DNA of 64,000 nucleotides. It comes from Pseudoips prasinana (Eukaryota; Arthropoda; Insecta; Lepidoptera; Nolidae). The notes below the pieces were generated by a model, which ran no database searches, was not told the origin of the DNA, and saw only the letters and a program-made list of their open reading frames with translations. Position 1 is the stretch's first letter. Every line of letters starts with the position of its first letter. This document shows, piece after piece, positions 21,606-31,476 of this stretch. The position numbers and the translations under genes are program-made. The stretch covers positions 25,887,469 to 25,951,468 of the forward strand of contig OX621253.1 in assembly GCA_951640165.1 (NCBI GenBank). Direction: 5' to 3'.

Positions 21606-21703
21606 GTCACATTAAGGACGAGTGAATATACTAGGAAGCCTAAACTAATTAAAACATGTTAATCGATGTTAAAAATAATTTTGAAATATTTTCTCTTATT
21701 TAG
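21606..21703. other. Putative intron end before the 21704 exon
   Basis: AT-rich sequence ends in ttttctcttatttag at 21703, a good pyrimidine tract plus acceptor. Confidence 0.35.
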
Positions 21704-21961
21704 TTCCAGGTATCCGGCGATCTTTTCATCTGTTCTCCATCATATTCACTAAACTCAGCAGCACAAATATTACAACAAAATGTAAAGAACTATTTGGAAA
21801 AACAAAGACCGTTCTCATCATACTCTCCAATGTCACCATCTCTGCCTATCCCTCTAAAGAGGGAAAGACCTTCCGAATTTGAAGTAAGAACAAATAGCAG
21901 CAACATGAATAATAAAAGACGGGAAGCGAAATTACGTATTCATATGTTAAAAAGTTTGTAA
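21704..21961 (+). CDS. Possible terminal coding exon of an unknown gene
   Basis: An open frame of 85 codons begins right after the acceptor AG at 21703 (a second acceptor, ccag at 21709, is also possible) and ends at TAA 21959-21961. The in-frame codon before it is the TAG of the acceptor itself, so the open stretch coincides with the exon. The peptide includes NSAAQILQQNVKNYLEKQ, a Ser/Pro stretch (SSYSPMSPSLPIPLKRERP) and a basic end (NNKRREAKLRIHMLKSL). aataaa at about 22135 could serve as polyadenylation signal. No family recognised; it has no ATG-initiated reading of its own and may be host or transposon sequence. Confidence 0.4.
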   Translation, partial: FQVSGDLFICSPSYSLNSAAQILQQNVKNYLEKQRPFSSYSPMSPSLPIPLKRERPSEFEVRTNSSNMNNKRREAKLRIHMLKSL

Positions 21962-22166
21962 AGGATCCATATGGTAAAATAATACGCATTCAAATCTAGG
22001 TTAGGTTTTAAATTATACCACCTATCCGATAGTTCATTAGAATAACTTTCCATTTGACACCACTTTTTGCTGACTAATTCAACTCCTTAAAACTTAGAAT
22101 ACCGTTCCATTTATTATTTTATTGTAAATGAAACGTAATAAATATGCGACGGCACGCTCCATACCC
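21962..22166. other. Putative 3' UTR/intergenic
   Basis: AT-rich, no gene; includes aataaa at about 22135. Confidence 0.4.
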
Positions 22167-22841
22167 TTAATTTGAGAAAAACGGTGATACGGAAATACTT
22201 AAATCACACGAATCGCGGGTTACGAATAAACAAAAAACCGATTTAACTTCAGGCAGTTCTACATCTACATAATATGCCAAACATTTATCGCACATAACTT
22301 TCCGTGGCTTATGGAAACCAATATTAAAATCTTTCCTTAAAATATTACTGTATATGTTTATTTTGACAGGTTCCACCTCATCATCCTTGCACGTCAAGAT
22401 ACTCTTTTTTGGTATTTTTTTTAAGTGAGCTGTGAGCTGGCATGCGCGGAAAAGAGTTAGTGTGGTCTTTGACGTACTGTCTACTACTGAGGAGTGCTTG
22501 GTTCACACAATAAAACTCCTGAAAGTCCTACTTTCAGGGGTTTTATTGTGTGGACCAAGCACTCCTCTGGCATCAGATTCGACAACATTTGTCTTCGACA
22601 GTTTTTTGAAACACCCTCTCATAAACATTTCAGAAATATTGAAAGTCGATAGGAAAAACTTTTGACATACTTTAGTGAGCTCAGATTCACTTGGCTTTTT
22701 GAAGAAATACTTATTAGTAAGCTTCCTACGGCTTTCAGGAATTGCAGTTTTTCGAGTAGCTGGTATTTCACGTTTCACGAGACTTACGATATACTGCCGT
22801 TTCTGTTCCACATCTTCAATATCCCAATAGAAAGAAAACAT
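22167..22841 (-). pseudogene. Fragment of a cysteine-rich transposon gene (DUF7869-like family)
   Basis: On the minus strand 22841-22527 reads KRQYIVSLVKREIPATRKT, VCQKFFLSTFNISEMF and DARGVLGPHNKTPE. 22397-22167 reads SNILRKDFNIGFHKPRKVMC followed by DKC. The order and blocks match a protein family common in insect repeats, in which a (Y)xxIFxxxFNxxFxxPKxDxCxxC block precedes the catalytic-looking half; a relative lies at 41028-42879. About 50 residues expected between the two pieces are missing and replaced by an inverted copy of the adjacent sequence (22489-22526). The C-terminal half is absent. Confidence 0.6.
22489..22567. repeat. 38-bp fold-back palindrome with 3-bp loop
   Basis: 22489-22526 is the reverse complement of 22530-22567 with only two mismatches; the loop is cct. 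The right arm is coding sequence of the minus-strand transposon fragment (GVLGPHNKTPE). The left arm is an inverted copy lying where the coding sequence breaks off. Confidence 0.95.
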
Positions 22842-23308
22842 TCTCAGTCGGTCCTGTCCACTAATTTTCTCTGTAGGTAGTTATATCTTAATTAAAAATT
22901 TACACCTCTTCAATGTATACTAATTGAAACAAAAAACTTTCCCTCCGGATTGCTGTAGCGTTAAGACGTGTCTACTGTGTCGAATTGTTTTCTAAATTCT
23001 ATAATAATTCGTTTAATAAGTTAAATTAAAATAGTTAAATTCCGCTCGAGTACCAGGCGCCTAGAGCAACGAGGCGTATTCTGTTGGACGGCACATCCCG
23101 AGCGACGTGAGTACCTAGCCGCATTACGCACACTACTCAACATACCGCCCGTTGTCCACTGTCGCACTATATTGCTCGCCTGCTCACACGCACACTACTG
23201 CGCTAACCCGCCCTTGTGTGCAGTTGTTCAAGCACACAGAAAAGCTCGCTACGAAGCACGTCGCACTTGATTAGACATACCTCTACCGCTCGCTGATAGC
23301 CTGGTATA

Positions 23309-24154
23309 ATGATTCGCTCGCCTAACAAGTGTGGTTCAGAGACGGATATACACACTCTGGGTGATAGAACGCCGCCGCCGACGTCATTTGAGTCTGCGCG
23401 TCTAAAACGTCGCAATGAAAGTGTAACAAGGGATGACTTCGAAGAGTTTAGAGATGAAATAAGGCAAATGTTTGCATCACTACAAAGCAAAATGGACACT
23501 TCTTTGGCTAGTATCGAGAAAAGTTTTGAAGCTGTTTCTCTCCAGCATGATGAATTCCGCAGTAAAATTAAAAATTTAGAACAAGAATCACAGAATAACC
23601 ATAAAATTATAGTTAGCTTACAAGACAAGCTAGAGGATCTACAACGTGTATCCAAACTAACCTCAATAGAATTAAGAAATATTCCGCAAAATAACAAGGA
23701 AAACAAATTGGACCTTCTGAACTACATTACTAATATATCAAAATCTCTAAATGTACATGTTCAACACTCGGACATTCATGATATTTACCGTTTGCCGGGT
23801 AGAAGAGGCTCGAAAAATGACTCGAATAGACCAATAATAATACAGTTGTCACATTTGTACATAAAAAATACTCTTCTCAGTGCCGTTAAAGAGCTTAATA
23901 AGTCTAGCTTAAAAAATAAACTTAACATGAGTCATGCCAGCGCTGAAGGTAATACGAACCCAATTTATATATCGGAACATCTTACCGCAAATGCGAGAAA
24001 GCTTTTTTATCTTACACGCCAATTAAACAAAGAGAACAAAATAAAATACTGCTGGATTAGTGATGGAAAAGTACTTGTCAGAAAAGTGGATGGCGCTCAA
24101 GCAATCTATATCAAGAGTGAAACACAAATTGAAGCGTTATCCAAAGAAGATTGA
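23309..24154 (+). CDS. LINE ORF1, coiled coil plus FP25K-like domain
   Basis: 281 aa, intact from the ATG at 23309. Residues ~45-120 form a long coiled coil (EEFRDEIRQMFASLQSKMDT, VSLQDKLEDLQ). The C-terminal half has the DIYRLPG, RPIIIQLSH, NPIYISEHLTANARKLFY and KYCWISDGKVLVRK blocks. This is the domain shared by insect Jockey-like ORF1 proteins and baculovirus FP25K, thought to bind RNA. In the LINE it would coat the transcript to form the ribonucleoprotein. The 34917-35816 protein has the same architecture. Confidence 0.85.
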   Translation: MIRSPNKCGSETDIHTLGDRTPPPTSFESARLKRRNESVTRDDFEEFRDEIRQMFASLQSKMDTSLASIEKSFEAVSLQHDEFRSKIKNLEQESQNNHKIIVSLQDKLEDLQRVSKLTSIELRNIPQNNKENKLDLLNYITNISKSLNVHVQHSDIHDIYRLPGRRGSKNDSNRPIIIQLSHLYIKNTLLSAVKELNKSSLKNKLNMSHASAEGNTNPIYISEHLTANARKLFYLTRQLNKENKIKYCWISDGKVLVRKVDGAQAIYIKSETQIEALSKED

Positions 24155-24533
24155 CTAGTTTATAATTTTGATTGCATGCATCGTTATAACCTAACTAACC
24201 TATTTTTTATTCTTGTAAAAAACTTTTTATCTTTAATCACGTCTATGTTTGAAATATCGATAGCCCAACTTTACTACGTCACTTTGAACATAAAAAAACA
24301 AATTCACATATAACACAAAACTCAATCATACACTCAAACGTCGTACTCACCTCACCTTACTCTCACATTGCACAGACCTTACACACACCTCCTTCACCCC
24401 GTGGGATTTAACCTATGCACTACTGCAATTACACAACCTTACACTCCCGTTCTTCTGGAAGTTTCTGTTTGCATAACACTTCTATATATTATTCTAATAC
24501 CTCAAATAATAAGACTAAAACCTAATTATAACA

Positions 24534-27065
24534 GTGGATAATATACTCGAAATTAACGATCACATAGACCAACTCTCTGTTTCTAGTTCCCTAATCTGTA
24601 AGCCCGAAGATTGTGCATCCCACATAACTGACCTAGACAAACAGATAAAGATTATAACTCAAAACATTCGTTCTATCAATGCAAACTTTGATTCCTTTTT
24701 GACCCTAATGTATAAAATTAAATTCGATTGTGATATTATCGTTTTAACAGAGTGTTGGCTTAAACATAATAACACTCTACCAGTTATGAACAGCTACTTA
24801 CGTTACCAAACTAAAAACCACATAAATCAAAATGACGGAGTGGTCCTTTATGTTAAAAATCTCGAAAACTATTGCGTAGTAGAACCCAAATTTATGGACG
24901 CGACTTGTCTTGTGCTGAAAGTTGGCACCGATAAAGCTTTTATTTGTATGTATCGTTCCCCCTCCTTTTCAGATATAAATAACTTTTTGACATCCCTAAA
25001 CGTTCTCCTTCTGGAACTCGCACCTATTAAAAATATAATTATCATTGGTGACATAAATCTTGATATCAGCAGTTCATCTTACCCTAACCATATTTCTGAT
25101 TATCTTAATCTATTAGCCTTCCACGGCCTACTTCTTGCACATAACATTCCTACCCGTGAGCGTACTTGTCTAGACCATGTCATGTTAAAATCAAACTTAC
25201 TAGCTCTAACCATTGTAGTAGAATCTTCCGTTACTGACCATAATTCTGTACTTCTCTGTTTAAAACATAAAGATAGCTCTGATAATCGTTTGAAGACTGT
25301 GACTAAGATTAACTATAAAGATGCCATGCACAAAAAGCTAAAGATGTCTCCTGATAACTTAATTTTAAAAAAAACCTACAGCAGATATCGAAATTTCTGC
25401 ACTAAAATCCTAAAAAAAACTAAAGAGAGAATATGAGAGAGCTGAACTCAGGGAAGCCGCTGGTAACAACAAAAAAACTTGGCAAGTTATAAAAAAGGTC
25501 ACTAACACCGAAAAATCTGTAATACCTATTGCTGACCTTTTATCATTCTCTTCTTTTCCCACAGTCAGTCAATGACGTGAATGAATACTTCGTCAGCGTT
25601 GGAAGGAATCTGGCCAGAAATTGTCCACAACTCACAAATTCAACAGTCTTTTGTTATACTAGATACGGATGAGGGTGAGGTGGATGCTATTCTCATGTCA
25701 CTCAAAAAAGACTCTGCTGCTGGTTGGGACTCCATATCAACCTACTTTCTTAAGCGGTATAAACAGTTTCTTGTGCCTCCACTGACATTTCTATTCAACC
25801 TCTGCCTCAAAACGGGTACATTTCCTGTATACTTCAAAAAGGCTATTATACACCCCATATACAAGGACGGGAATAGAGATTGTGTCAACAATTATCGTCC
25901 TATAGCAGTACTACCCTCCCTTTCAAAGATCCTGGAACGCATTATTAATAAGAGACTAGTCAAATACCTCGAAGATAAGTCTCTTTTATCTCCTAACCAA
26001 TACGGGTTTAGATCTAACAGATCTACAAATGATGCCGTTCTAGAATTAACTGCCCATATAGTGGAGAACTTGGATAAGAAGAAGAAAGTACTGTCTGTCT
26101 TTCTGGACCTAAAAAAAGCCTTTGACACAGTCTCTATTCCCAACCTCATTGAGAAGCTTGAGGAGCTAGGTATTCGTGGTCTTCCGCTAAAAATTTTCAC
26201 AAACTACCTGGAAAACAGAACCCAGTGCGTAAAAATTCTAAATTACCTCAGTAGTGAACTTCCGGTCACTTTCGGTGTGCCTCAGGGGAGTGTGGCTGGT
26301 CCCACTCTCTTCCTGATATATGTCAATCAGATGTGTAACCTTAAGCTCGTTAATGGGAAAATAATTGTCTTTGCGGATGATACTGTACTCACGTTTACTG
26401 GTGATACCTGGCAAGAAACATTTGAAGCTGCGCAGACAGGTTTGAATACTGTGATTTGTTGGTTAAATAAACACCTACTTACCCTTAACACGGAGAAAAC
26501 GAAGGTTCTCACATTACGCCAGTCCACTCAGCCCTCAGATTCGTACGCCTTAACCGCACACTCATGCCTGTCACCAAACTCCGTAGCTTGTCCCTGCCCT
26601 AGACTTGATCGCTCTCAGAAAATTAAATATCTCGGAGTTATAGTCGACAACGCCTTGAATTTCACGGCCCACATAGATCTACTTACCTCTAGAATCAGAA
26701 AACTAATATTTGTATTCAAGACCCTTCGTCATGTCGCCGAGGGTGAGATAGTAAAAAGAGTCTACCTTTCTCTATGTCAATCGCTATTAATGTATTGCGT
26801 ATCTTCTTGGGGTGGGGCTCCCAAAACTGCACTTCTCAAATTGGAAAGGGCACAAAGAGCAGTATTAAAGGTATCCACCTTTCGCCCGATAACCTTTCCT
26901 ACGGAGGAACTTTATAACTGCTGTGAAGTCCTAACTGTGAGGCAGCTCTTTGTTCATAACACTGTCCTTTTACAACATCTTGACATGCCCTATGAGACAC
27001 ACGTGGGGAGAGTATGTTTTAGTGTACGCGTGGGTCCTTTGAGTGAATTTTTACGAAAGAAGTAG
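24534..27065 (+). pseudogene. LINE ORF2: apurinic-type endonuclease and reverse transcriptase, frameshifted
   Basis: The open frame from 24534 begins at a GTG, so the native start is uncertain. The endonuclease part shows TQNIRSI, LTECWL, IIGDINLDI, CLDHVMLKS and VTDHNSVLL. The frame breaks at about 25400 (an A-run) into a second frame with the REYERAELREAA linker, and changes again near 25565-25680. From there the reverse transcriptase runs with NNYRPIAVLPSLSKILERI, FLDLKKAFDTV, GVPQGSVAGPTLF and FADDTVLTF, then KIKYLGVIVDN and SSWGGAPKT. The last ~60 residues present in its relative at 31477 are missing and replaced by an unrelated end at 27065. Confidence 0.85.
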
Positions 27066-27427
27066 TTGCTCTGTGTCGAGGTAGTTTAATCTCAGTCACA
27101 CACACACTTTAAGGGCTTCTGTTATTCCTTAATTTAAATTTTTAGCTATTTCATATTTTTGTTTTTTACTATTTATTAAGTTTAACGATAGTTTTAACGC
27201 TTATATACTTTCTGTGCCTAATATATTTGCAACATTGTGAAATGGGGTTGGCGCTAGTACCTTTAATACAAGTTATTCTTATAACTTAGCAAAGGTGCTA
27301 GTTACGACACACTTTAATGCTTGTTTTTGTTAAGTGTAAGCCAAATTGTATCACTGTGTTCGTATATGTGTTAAATATTTTATGCAAATAAACTATTATT
27401 ATTATAAAAAAAAAAAAAAAAAAAAAA

Positions 27428-27854
27428 CATCATTAATAGCTTAAAATTTAATAAGATGGATAAAACAAGTTTTGAACCGGAACGACTCATTTATGGTTAT
27501 GTGCGCATTTATTACAGCTTGAAGAATTACCAACAAAGACACCAATAAACCTAAGCTGAAATAAGCTTCTATATTAATATTCTTCCTAAAATATTAAGTA
27601 AAATATTATCTAAGTTAGGTTAAAATGTATGTATTTAATAAGCTGTTTCATTTTGTACATGACAATTAACCCAAATTTTAGTGAAACTCTTTCATTAATT
27701 TATTTTTATGACAACAGTTAGTCGGAGATTGAATAAAAATTTAGAAAAATAGAATTTGGATAATGACGACGATTGACTTTTTTTCTTGTCATTGTAAAGG
27801 ATTTTTAGAAAATACCTCATCACATGCGAATACTAACCAAGAGATTAGATATTC
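27428..27854. other. AT-rich spacer between LINE and Harbinger
   Basis: No gene or recognisable repeat. It ends at the TAA target duplication of the Harbinger element. Confidence 0.5.
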
Positions 27855-27857
27855 TAA

Positions 27858-28080
27858 AGCACCGTTTAAACGGCGCGCAAACACGCGAGCCGAGCCTGGC
27901 TCCGCTCGTGGTTCGCCACGCCACGCGCTGTGTAAACAACTGCGCTCGGCGCGGCTCGGCAAAGTTCGCACGATCCATCACTTGTCGGTTTTTTCGACAC
28001 AGATCAAAGGCGCGCGCGCCATCTGCGGCTCGGCTTGTGTTAATACGCGCCATCTAAACAGATAACACAGAGCGCGCGAC
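27858..28080. repeat. Left terminal/subterminal GC-rich region of Harbinger
   Basis: It contains the terminal inverted repeat (from 27858) and several gccgagcc/ggctcggc motifs (about 27889, 27947, 28023). Open readings on both strands here are by-products of base composition. Confidence 0.7.
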
Positions 28081-28141
28081 GAAGGAAGACCTATTTTGTT
28101 TTTTTAGCGAAGTTTTTAATTGGGGATTGATTTTGTACGAG

Positions 28142-28495
28142 ATGGAGTGGAGCAACGAGAAGATTCAACTCTTCATTGAATTGTACGAAGAGGAACCGGC
28201 CATATGGAACCCAAAAGACCCAGGTCACAAAAGCCGCAACAATGTGCACGATGCTTGGACAAAAATAAAAACTAAGTTCTGTGAGGGGACCGGGGAAAGT
28301 ATATCAGTGGAAGAATTAAAGAAAAAGAAGGAAAATTTAATGGCCACTTACAGAAAATTAAATACGAAAGTGAAGTCAAGTTCAACAAGCGGGAGTGGTA
28401 CGGATGACATGTTTAAACCTAATTGGCCATTTTACGAACAAATGGCCAAGTTCCTGCATGGTGTATACAAACCAACAACAACGAAGAGTTCAGAG
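28142..28495 (+). CDS. Harbinger MADF protein, exon 1
   Basis: The ATG at 28142 starts MEWSNEKIQLFIELYEE, the N-terminus of a MADF (Myb/SANT-like in Adf-1) DNA-binding domain, with AIWNPKDPGHKSRNN and LMATYRKLNTKVKSS completing it. PIF/Harbinger elements usually encode such a protein to bring the transposase to the DNA ends and the nucleus. The exon is 118 codons and ends in phase 0 at the donor cagag|gtgagg. Exon 2 starts at 29429. The intron between holds the transposase's last exon on the other strand. Confidence 0.85.
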
Positions 28496-28517
28496 GTGAG
28501 GAACTATCTTTTTAATC

Positions 28518-28523
28518 TTTATT
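28518..28523 (-). terminator. Polyadenylation signal of the Harbinger transposase
   Basis: The plus strand tttatt at 28518-28523 reads aataaa on the minus strand, 41 bp after the transposase stop at 28564 and before the MADF exon 1 boundary at 28495. The transposase transcript can therefore end inside the MADF intron. Confidence 0.5.
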
Positions 28524-28563
28524 TAATTTAACTATTAAAACATGAGTAAATATCAAGACCAAT

Positions 28564-29379
28564 TTAATATTCATTTTGCCATCTTACTGCGCCATTTGTT
28601 GTGAAATATTCAGCAAATTTATCTCGTACAGTTTTAGCCGCTAATGTTGCTCTTCTAGGTATTCTCCTAATCGGTACTAGTGATGTGATTCCGTTTTGAT
28701 CACTTCGCCACAAACCAGGTTGAACCTCACCGTTAATTTCGGTATCGAAAGTTCCATGCGGCGTATAATTCTGTTTTGAATTGTTACTCCTCCTCAAAAA
28801 GTTATGTAGCAAAACACATGTCATAACTATAACTGACACTTTTTCTGGTGCCAGTAAAATTGGAGACCTAAGTATTCGAAATACAGCAGACATTATTCCA
28901 AACACATTTTCGACGATTCTGCGGGCGCGTGATAGACGGTAGTTGAATACTCTCTCCTTTGTCCCTTTATCATGAATCCCGGGGTACGGTTTCATCATGT
29001 TTTCCGTCAATGCAAATGCACTATCTGCTACTATCACGTAGGGCAGAGGATCATTTTTAAGTGGGAGAGGTTTATCCGGCGGGAAATTTAGTGCACGTTC
29101 TTCAATTTTTTGGTACATGCTGGAGTTTCGGTAGACTCCACCATCACTTATTCTACCTTGGCACCCTATGTCTACATATGTAAAGTTATAGTTTGCATCT
29201 ACTAATGCTAATAGCACCACACTAAATGTTCCGTGGTAATTGAAATATTCTGTACCGCTGTGCGTGGGGCACTGAATTAATATATGTTTTCCATCAAGCG
29301 CACCAATGCAATGTAGAAAATTCCACCTTTTGTCAAATTGCGCTTCTATTTTTAACCATTCTTCTGCAGTTCGAGGCAA
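28564..29379 (-). CDS. Harbinger DDE transposase, exon 3 (catalytic)
   Basis: The acceptor tttgttacag precedes 29379, and the exon opens with LPRTAEEWLKIEAQF, continuing the phase-0 exon 2. The DDE_Tnp_4 core shows FLHCIGALDGKHI (first Asp), YVIVADSAFAL (second Asp) and SRARRIVENVFGIM (catalytic Glu), then VLLHNFLRR. It ends at 28564 after 271 codons with no lesion. With exons 1 and 2 (36858-36982 and 30599-30911) it gives a 417-aa protein, normal for the family. The exon lies wholly inside the MADF intron on the opposite strand. Confidence 0.92.
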   Translation of the reverse strand: MPRTAEEWLKIEAQFDKRWNFLHCIGALDGKHILIQCPTHSGTEYFNYHGTFSVVLLALVDANYNFTYVDIGCQGRISDGGVYRNSSMYQKIEERALNFPPDKPLPLKNDPLPYVIVADSAFALTENMMKPYPGIHDKGTKERVFNYRLSRARRIVENVFGIMSAVFRILRSPILLAPEKVSVIVMTCVLLHNFLRRSNNSKQNYTPHGTFDTEINGEVQPGLWRSDQNGITSLVPIRRIPRRATLAAKTVRDKFAEYFTTNGAVRWQNEY

Positions 29380-29428
29380 CTGTAACAAATTTTGAAATAT
29401 TTTATTAATGTCAAATTCACTTTTTCAG

Positions 29429-30583
29429 GACACCGTTGATCCTGACGTTGAATTAAACGAAGAGGAAGTAGTTATTCGCGAAGGTAACGAAGATAATGTA
29501 GTTGATCGAGAAAATGAATCTTCTACTAATACAGACACAGTGAATCCAGTTATTTTCAAAAAGCCGACTAATGCAAGCAATAAAAAGGAAGTAAACAGAA
29601 AGCGGAAAATTGAACATCAAATGGAACAAGCGTACGATATCCTTAAAAAAATAAGTACAGAGCCAGAACCGGTTGAAGACGAATGCACTTTATACACAAA
29701 ATTATTATGTGCAAAGTTAAAATCCATGGACGTATTGACTCGTGACATCGCCATGCACGAGATTGATAATGTAATGTTTCGCCTAAAACAACAGCAAGCG
29801 TTTCCACGATTTCAGAGTCCACCTAATCAACCATATGCAGGACTTCACTTGCCTCAAAATCCATTAGCTCCTAGTTATTATCAAAACATGCAATCGTCAG
29901 TGGGTTATCAAACGTCATCTTATCAGCCATCGCCACAGTCCCATTCTCAACACAAAACAAACTTTCAACCATCTCCACAGTCTCATTCTCAACGGCGAGC
30001 AAACTTTCAGCCATCTCCACAGTCTCATTCTCAACAATCTGCGTACTTCCAGCCGTCACCACAGTCACATTCTCAAGAATCAGCAGATTTCCAGCCGTCG
30101 CCACAGTCACATTCTCAACACAAAACAAATTTTCAACCATCTCCACAGTCTCATTCTCAACGGCGAGCAAACTTTCAGCCATCTCCACAGTCTCATTCTC
30201 AACAATCTGCGTACTTCCAGCCGTCACCACAGTCACATTCTCAAGAATCAGCAGATTTCCAGCCGTCTCCACAGTCACATTCTCAAGGATCTGCATACTT
30301 CCAGCCATCTCCCCAGTCAAATTCTCAAGAATCTGCAGACTTCCAGCCATCTCCCCAGTCACATTCTCAAGAATCTGCAGACTTCCAGCCGTCTCCACAA
30401 CCACATATTCAAGTCTCTGCAGACTTCCAGCCATCTCCACACTCAATTTCGCAACAATCGTCTGATATGGAAGAGTATTCTCATTCTCAACCATTTCCTG
30501 GGTTTGAGTCTCTTTCTAAAGAGCAATCAATTGATCAATTGTATGCAGATGCAGTTTCTAAAATATTTGAAAAATCTGAATAA
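29429..30583 (+). CDS. Harbinger MADF protein, exon 2 (acidic region, BESS-like motif, QPSPQSHSQ array)
   Basis: The acceptor actttttcag ends at 29428 and the frame continues in phase 0 as DTVDPDVELNEEEVV, acidic, followed by a basic KKEVNRKRKIEHQ stretch and a BESS-like helix pair (YTKLLCAKLKSMDV, HEIDNVMFRLKQQ). From 29918 to about 30463 come 13 units of 14 residues with core FQPSPQSHSQ. The stop TAA at 30581-30583 overlaps an aataaa signal and is 15 bp from the transposase exon 2 boundary at 30599. The total protein with exon 1 is 502 aa. The low-complexity tail is unusual for a MADF-BESS protein. Confidence 0.82.
   Translation, partial: DTVDPDVELNEEEVVIREGNEDNVVDRENESSTNTDTVNPVIFKKPTNASNKKEVNRKRKIEHQMEQAYDILKKISTEPEPVEDECTLYTKLLCAKLKSMDVLTRDIAMHEIDNVMFRLKQQQAFPRFQSPPNQPYAGLHLPQNPLAPSYYQNMQSSVGYQTSSYQPSPQSHSQHKTNFQPSPQSHSQRRANFQPSPQSHSQQSAYFQPSPQSHSQESADFQPSPQSHSQHKTNFQPSPQSHSQRRANFQPSPQSHSQQSAYFQPSPQSHSQESADFQPSPQSHSQGSAYFQPSPQSNSQESADFQPSPQSHSQESADFQPSPQPHIQVSADFQPSPHSISQQSSDMEEYSHSQPFPGFESLSKEQSIDQLYADAVSKIFEKSE
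29918..30463 (+). repeat. 42-bp coding minisatellite, 13 units
   Basis: The units encode (N/Y/D)FQPSPQSHSQxxA. Units 1-4 (ending HKT, RRA, QSA, ESA) recur as units 5-8 with almost the same DNA, so a four-unit block was duplicated. The later units are more varied. The long open reading on the opposite strand is a consequence of the repeat. Confidence 0.93.
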
Positions 30584-30598
30584 ATTATAAACGCTCAC

Positions 30599-30911
30599 CT
30601 TGACTTCTTCTCGCAACTCTTGAATCAAAGCCTGGCAAACTTCCATTATGCATGTAGCTATTGTAGATTTTGAAAACTTGAATAGGTAGGCCAAGCTGCT
30701 AAATTTATCACCCGTCGCAAGAAACCTGAGAGTTACAGCCAGTCTTTCTTGAATCGGAATACATTTTCTCATGTTAGTGTCTTGTTTTGCGATGAATGGT
30801 CCGATTTTGTTGAGCAGATATTCGAAATCAGCTGCGGACATCCGACAAAAATTTTCGAAATATCCAGAGGGTTCTCGAGTTAGGTCATATAGCAGATCTG
30901 TAGCATTGTAC
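30599..30911 (-). CDS. Harbinger DDE transposase, exon 2
   Basis: The acceptor (tattttag) lies at 30912-30913. The exon starts with one base completing a codon from exon 1, then TDLLYDLTREPSGYF, RMSAADFEYLLNKIGPFI and the helix-turn-helix KCIPIQERLAVTLRFLATGD ... FKFSKSTIATCI. It ends AAG|gtgagc at 30599, phase 0. This copy is complete. Its first 143 bases also occur at 36208-36350 because they are part of the 309-bp target duplication made by the LINE. Confidence 0.9.
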
Positions 30912-31077
30912 CTAAAATATTGAAAATAATATTATATTGTACCTAAGATTATTATTATAAAAAGAAAGAATTAATCTGTCTAATTCTTGAATAAATGATT
31001 GAAAAATAATTATTATGTTCTTTATTCATTTCAAGACTAAAAGGCTAGGTTTGTTTACAATACGTTTATATGTAGGT
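30769..31077. repeat. 309-bp target-site duplication, left copy
   Basis: It is identical base for base, as far as I can read, to 36208-36516 (constant offset 5439). It begins tcatgttagtgtcttg and ends tttatatgtaggt. It contains the end of Harbinger intron 1, its acceptor and the first part of exon 2. Confidence 0.97.
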
Positions 31078-31476
31078 CAAATACAAATACAAATACAAAT
31101 ACAAAATTTATTTATTTCTCTTCACAAACAGTGGTAATTACATGGTGTTGCAATATAAACATGTGGGTACATTTGTTTGCGAGAGACTGGTGTCTGAACT
31201 AGGCAAGCCTGTACTACAGATCACCAGGATCTCCCCTGACGGCGTTGACACATATATGTAAAAGTTAATTTAGCTTAATGTTTTGAAAGAGAACGGTCAA
31301 ATTAGTAAAGTTGTATTGTCTGGAAAGAGTTGTGTTGAGTGTGAGTGTTGTGTTGTGTTGTGATTGGGTGTACTGTGAGTAGGTGTGTTGTGCGTATTTG
31401 CGTGTGTGATTGTGAGTGTGAATGAAAAGGCTTGTAAGAACGGAATAGGCGATAGTAAACGTAATTTATACTTAAT

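Larger units (their letters stand above)
22938..27427 (+). mobile_element. Jockey-like LINE with poly(A) tail
   Basis: The 5' end near 22938 is inferred by similarity of the leader (ccctccggattgctg... agacgtgt) to the 5' end of the related LINE at 36207. ORF1 is at 23309-24154 and a broken ORF2 at 24534-27065. The 3' end has ataaactattattattat followed by about 24 A at 27403-27427. No target-site duplication was found. Confidence 0.85.

Noticed and set aside
27763..28065. Four overlapping open frames on both strands
   Set aside because: By-product of the GC-rich Harbinger subterminal region, which has few stop codons; no domain in any of them.
29871..30494. 207-codon open frame on the minus strand with a repeated ILENVTVETAG-type peptide
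   Set aside because: It is the antisense of the 42-bp coding repeat; the MADF frame explains the DNA and the repeat keeps several frames open.
31078..31105. Short direct repeats as a CRISPR-like array
   Set aside because: They are head-to-tail hexanucleotides without spacers, the 3' tail of a LINE in a eukaryotic genome.
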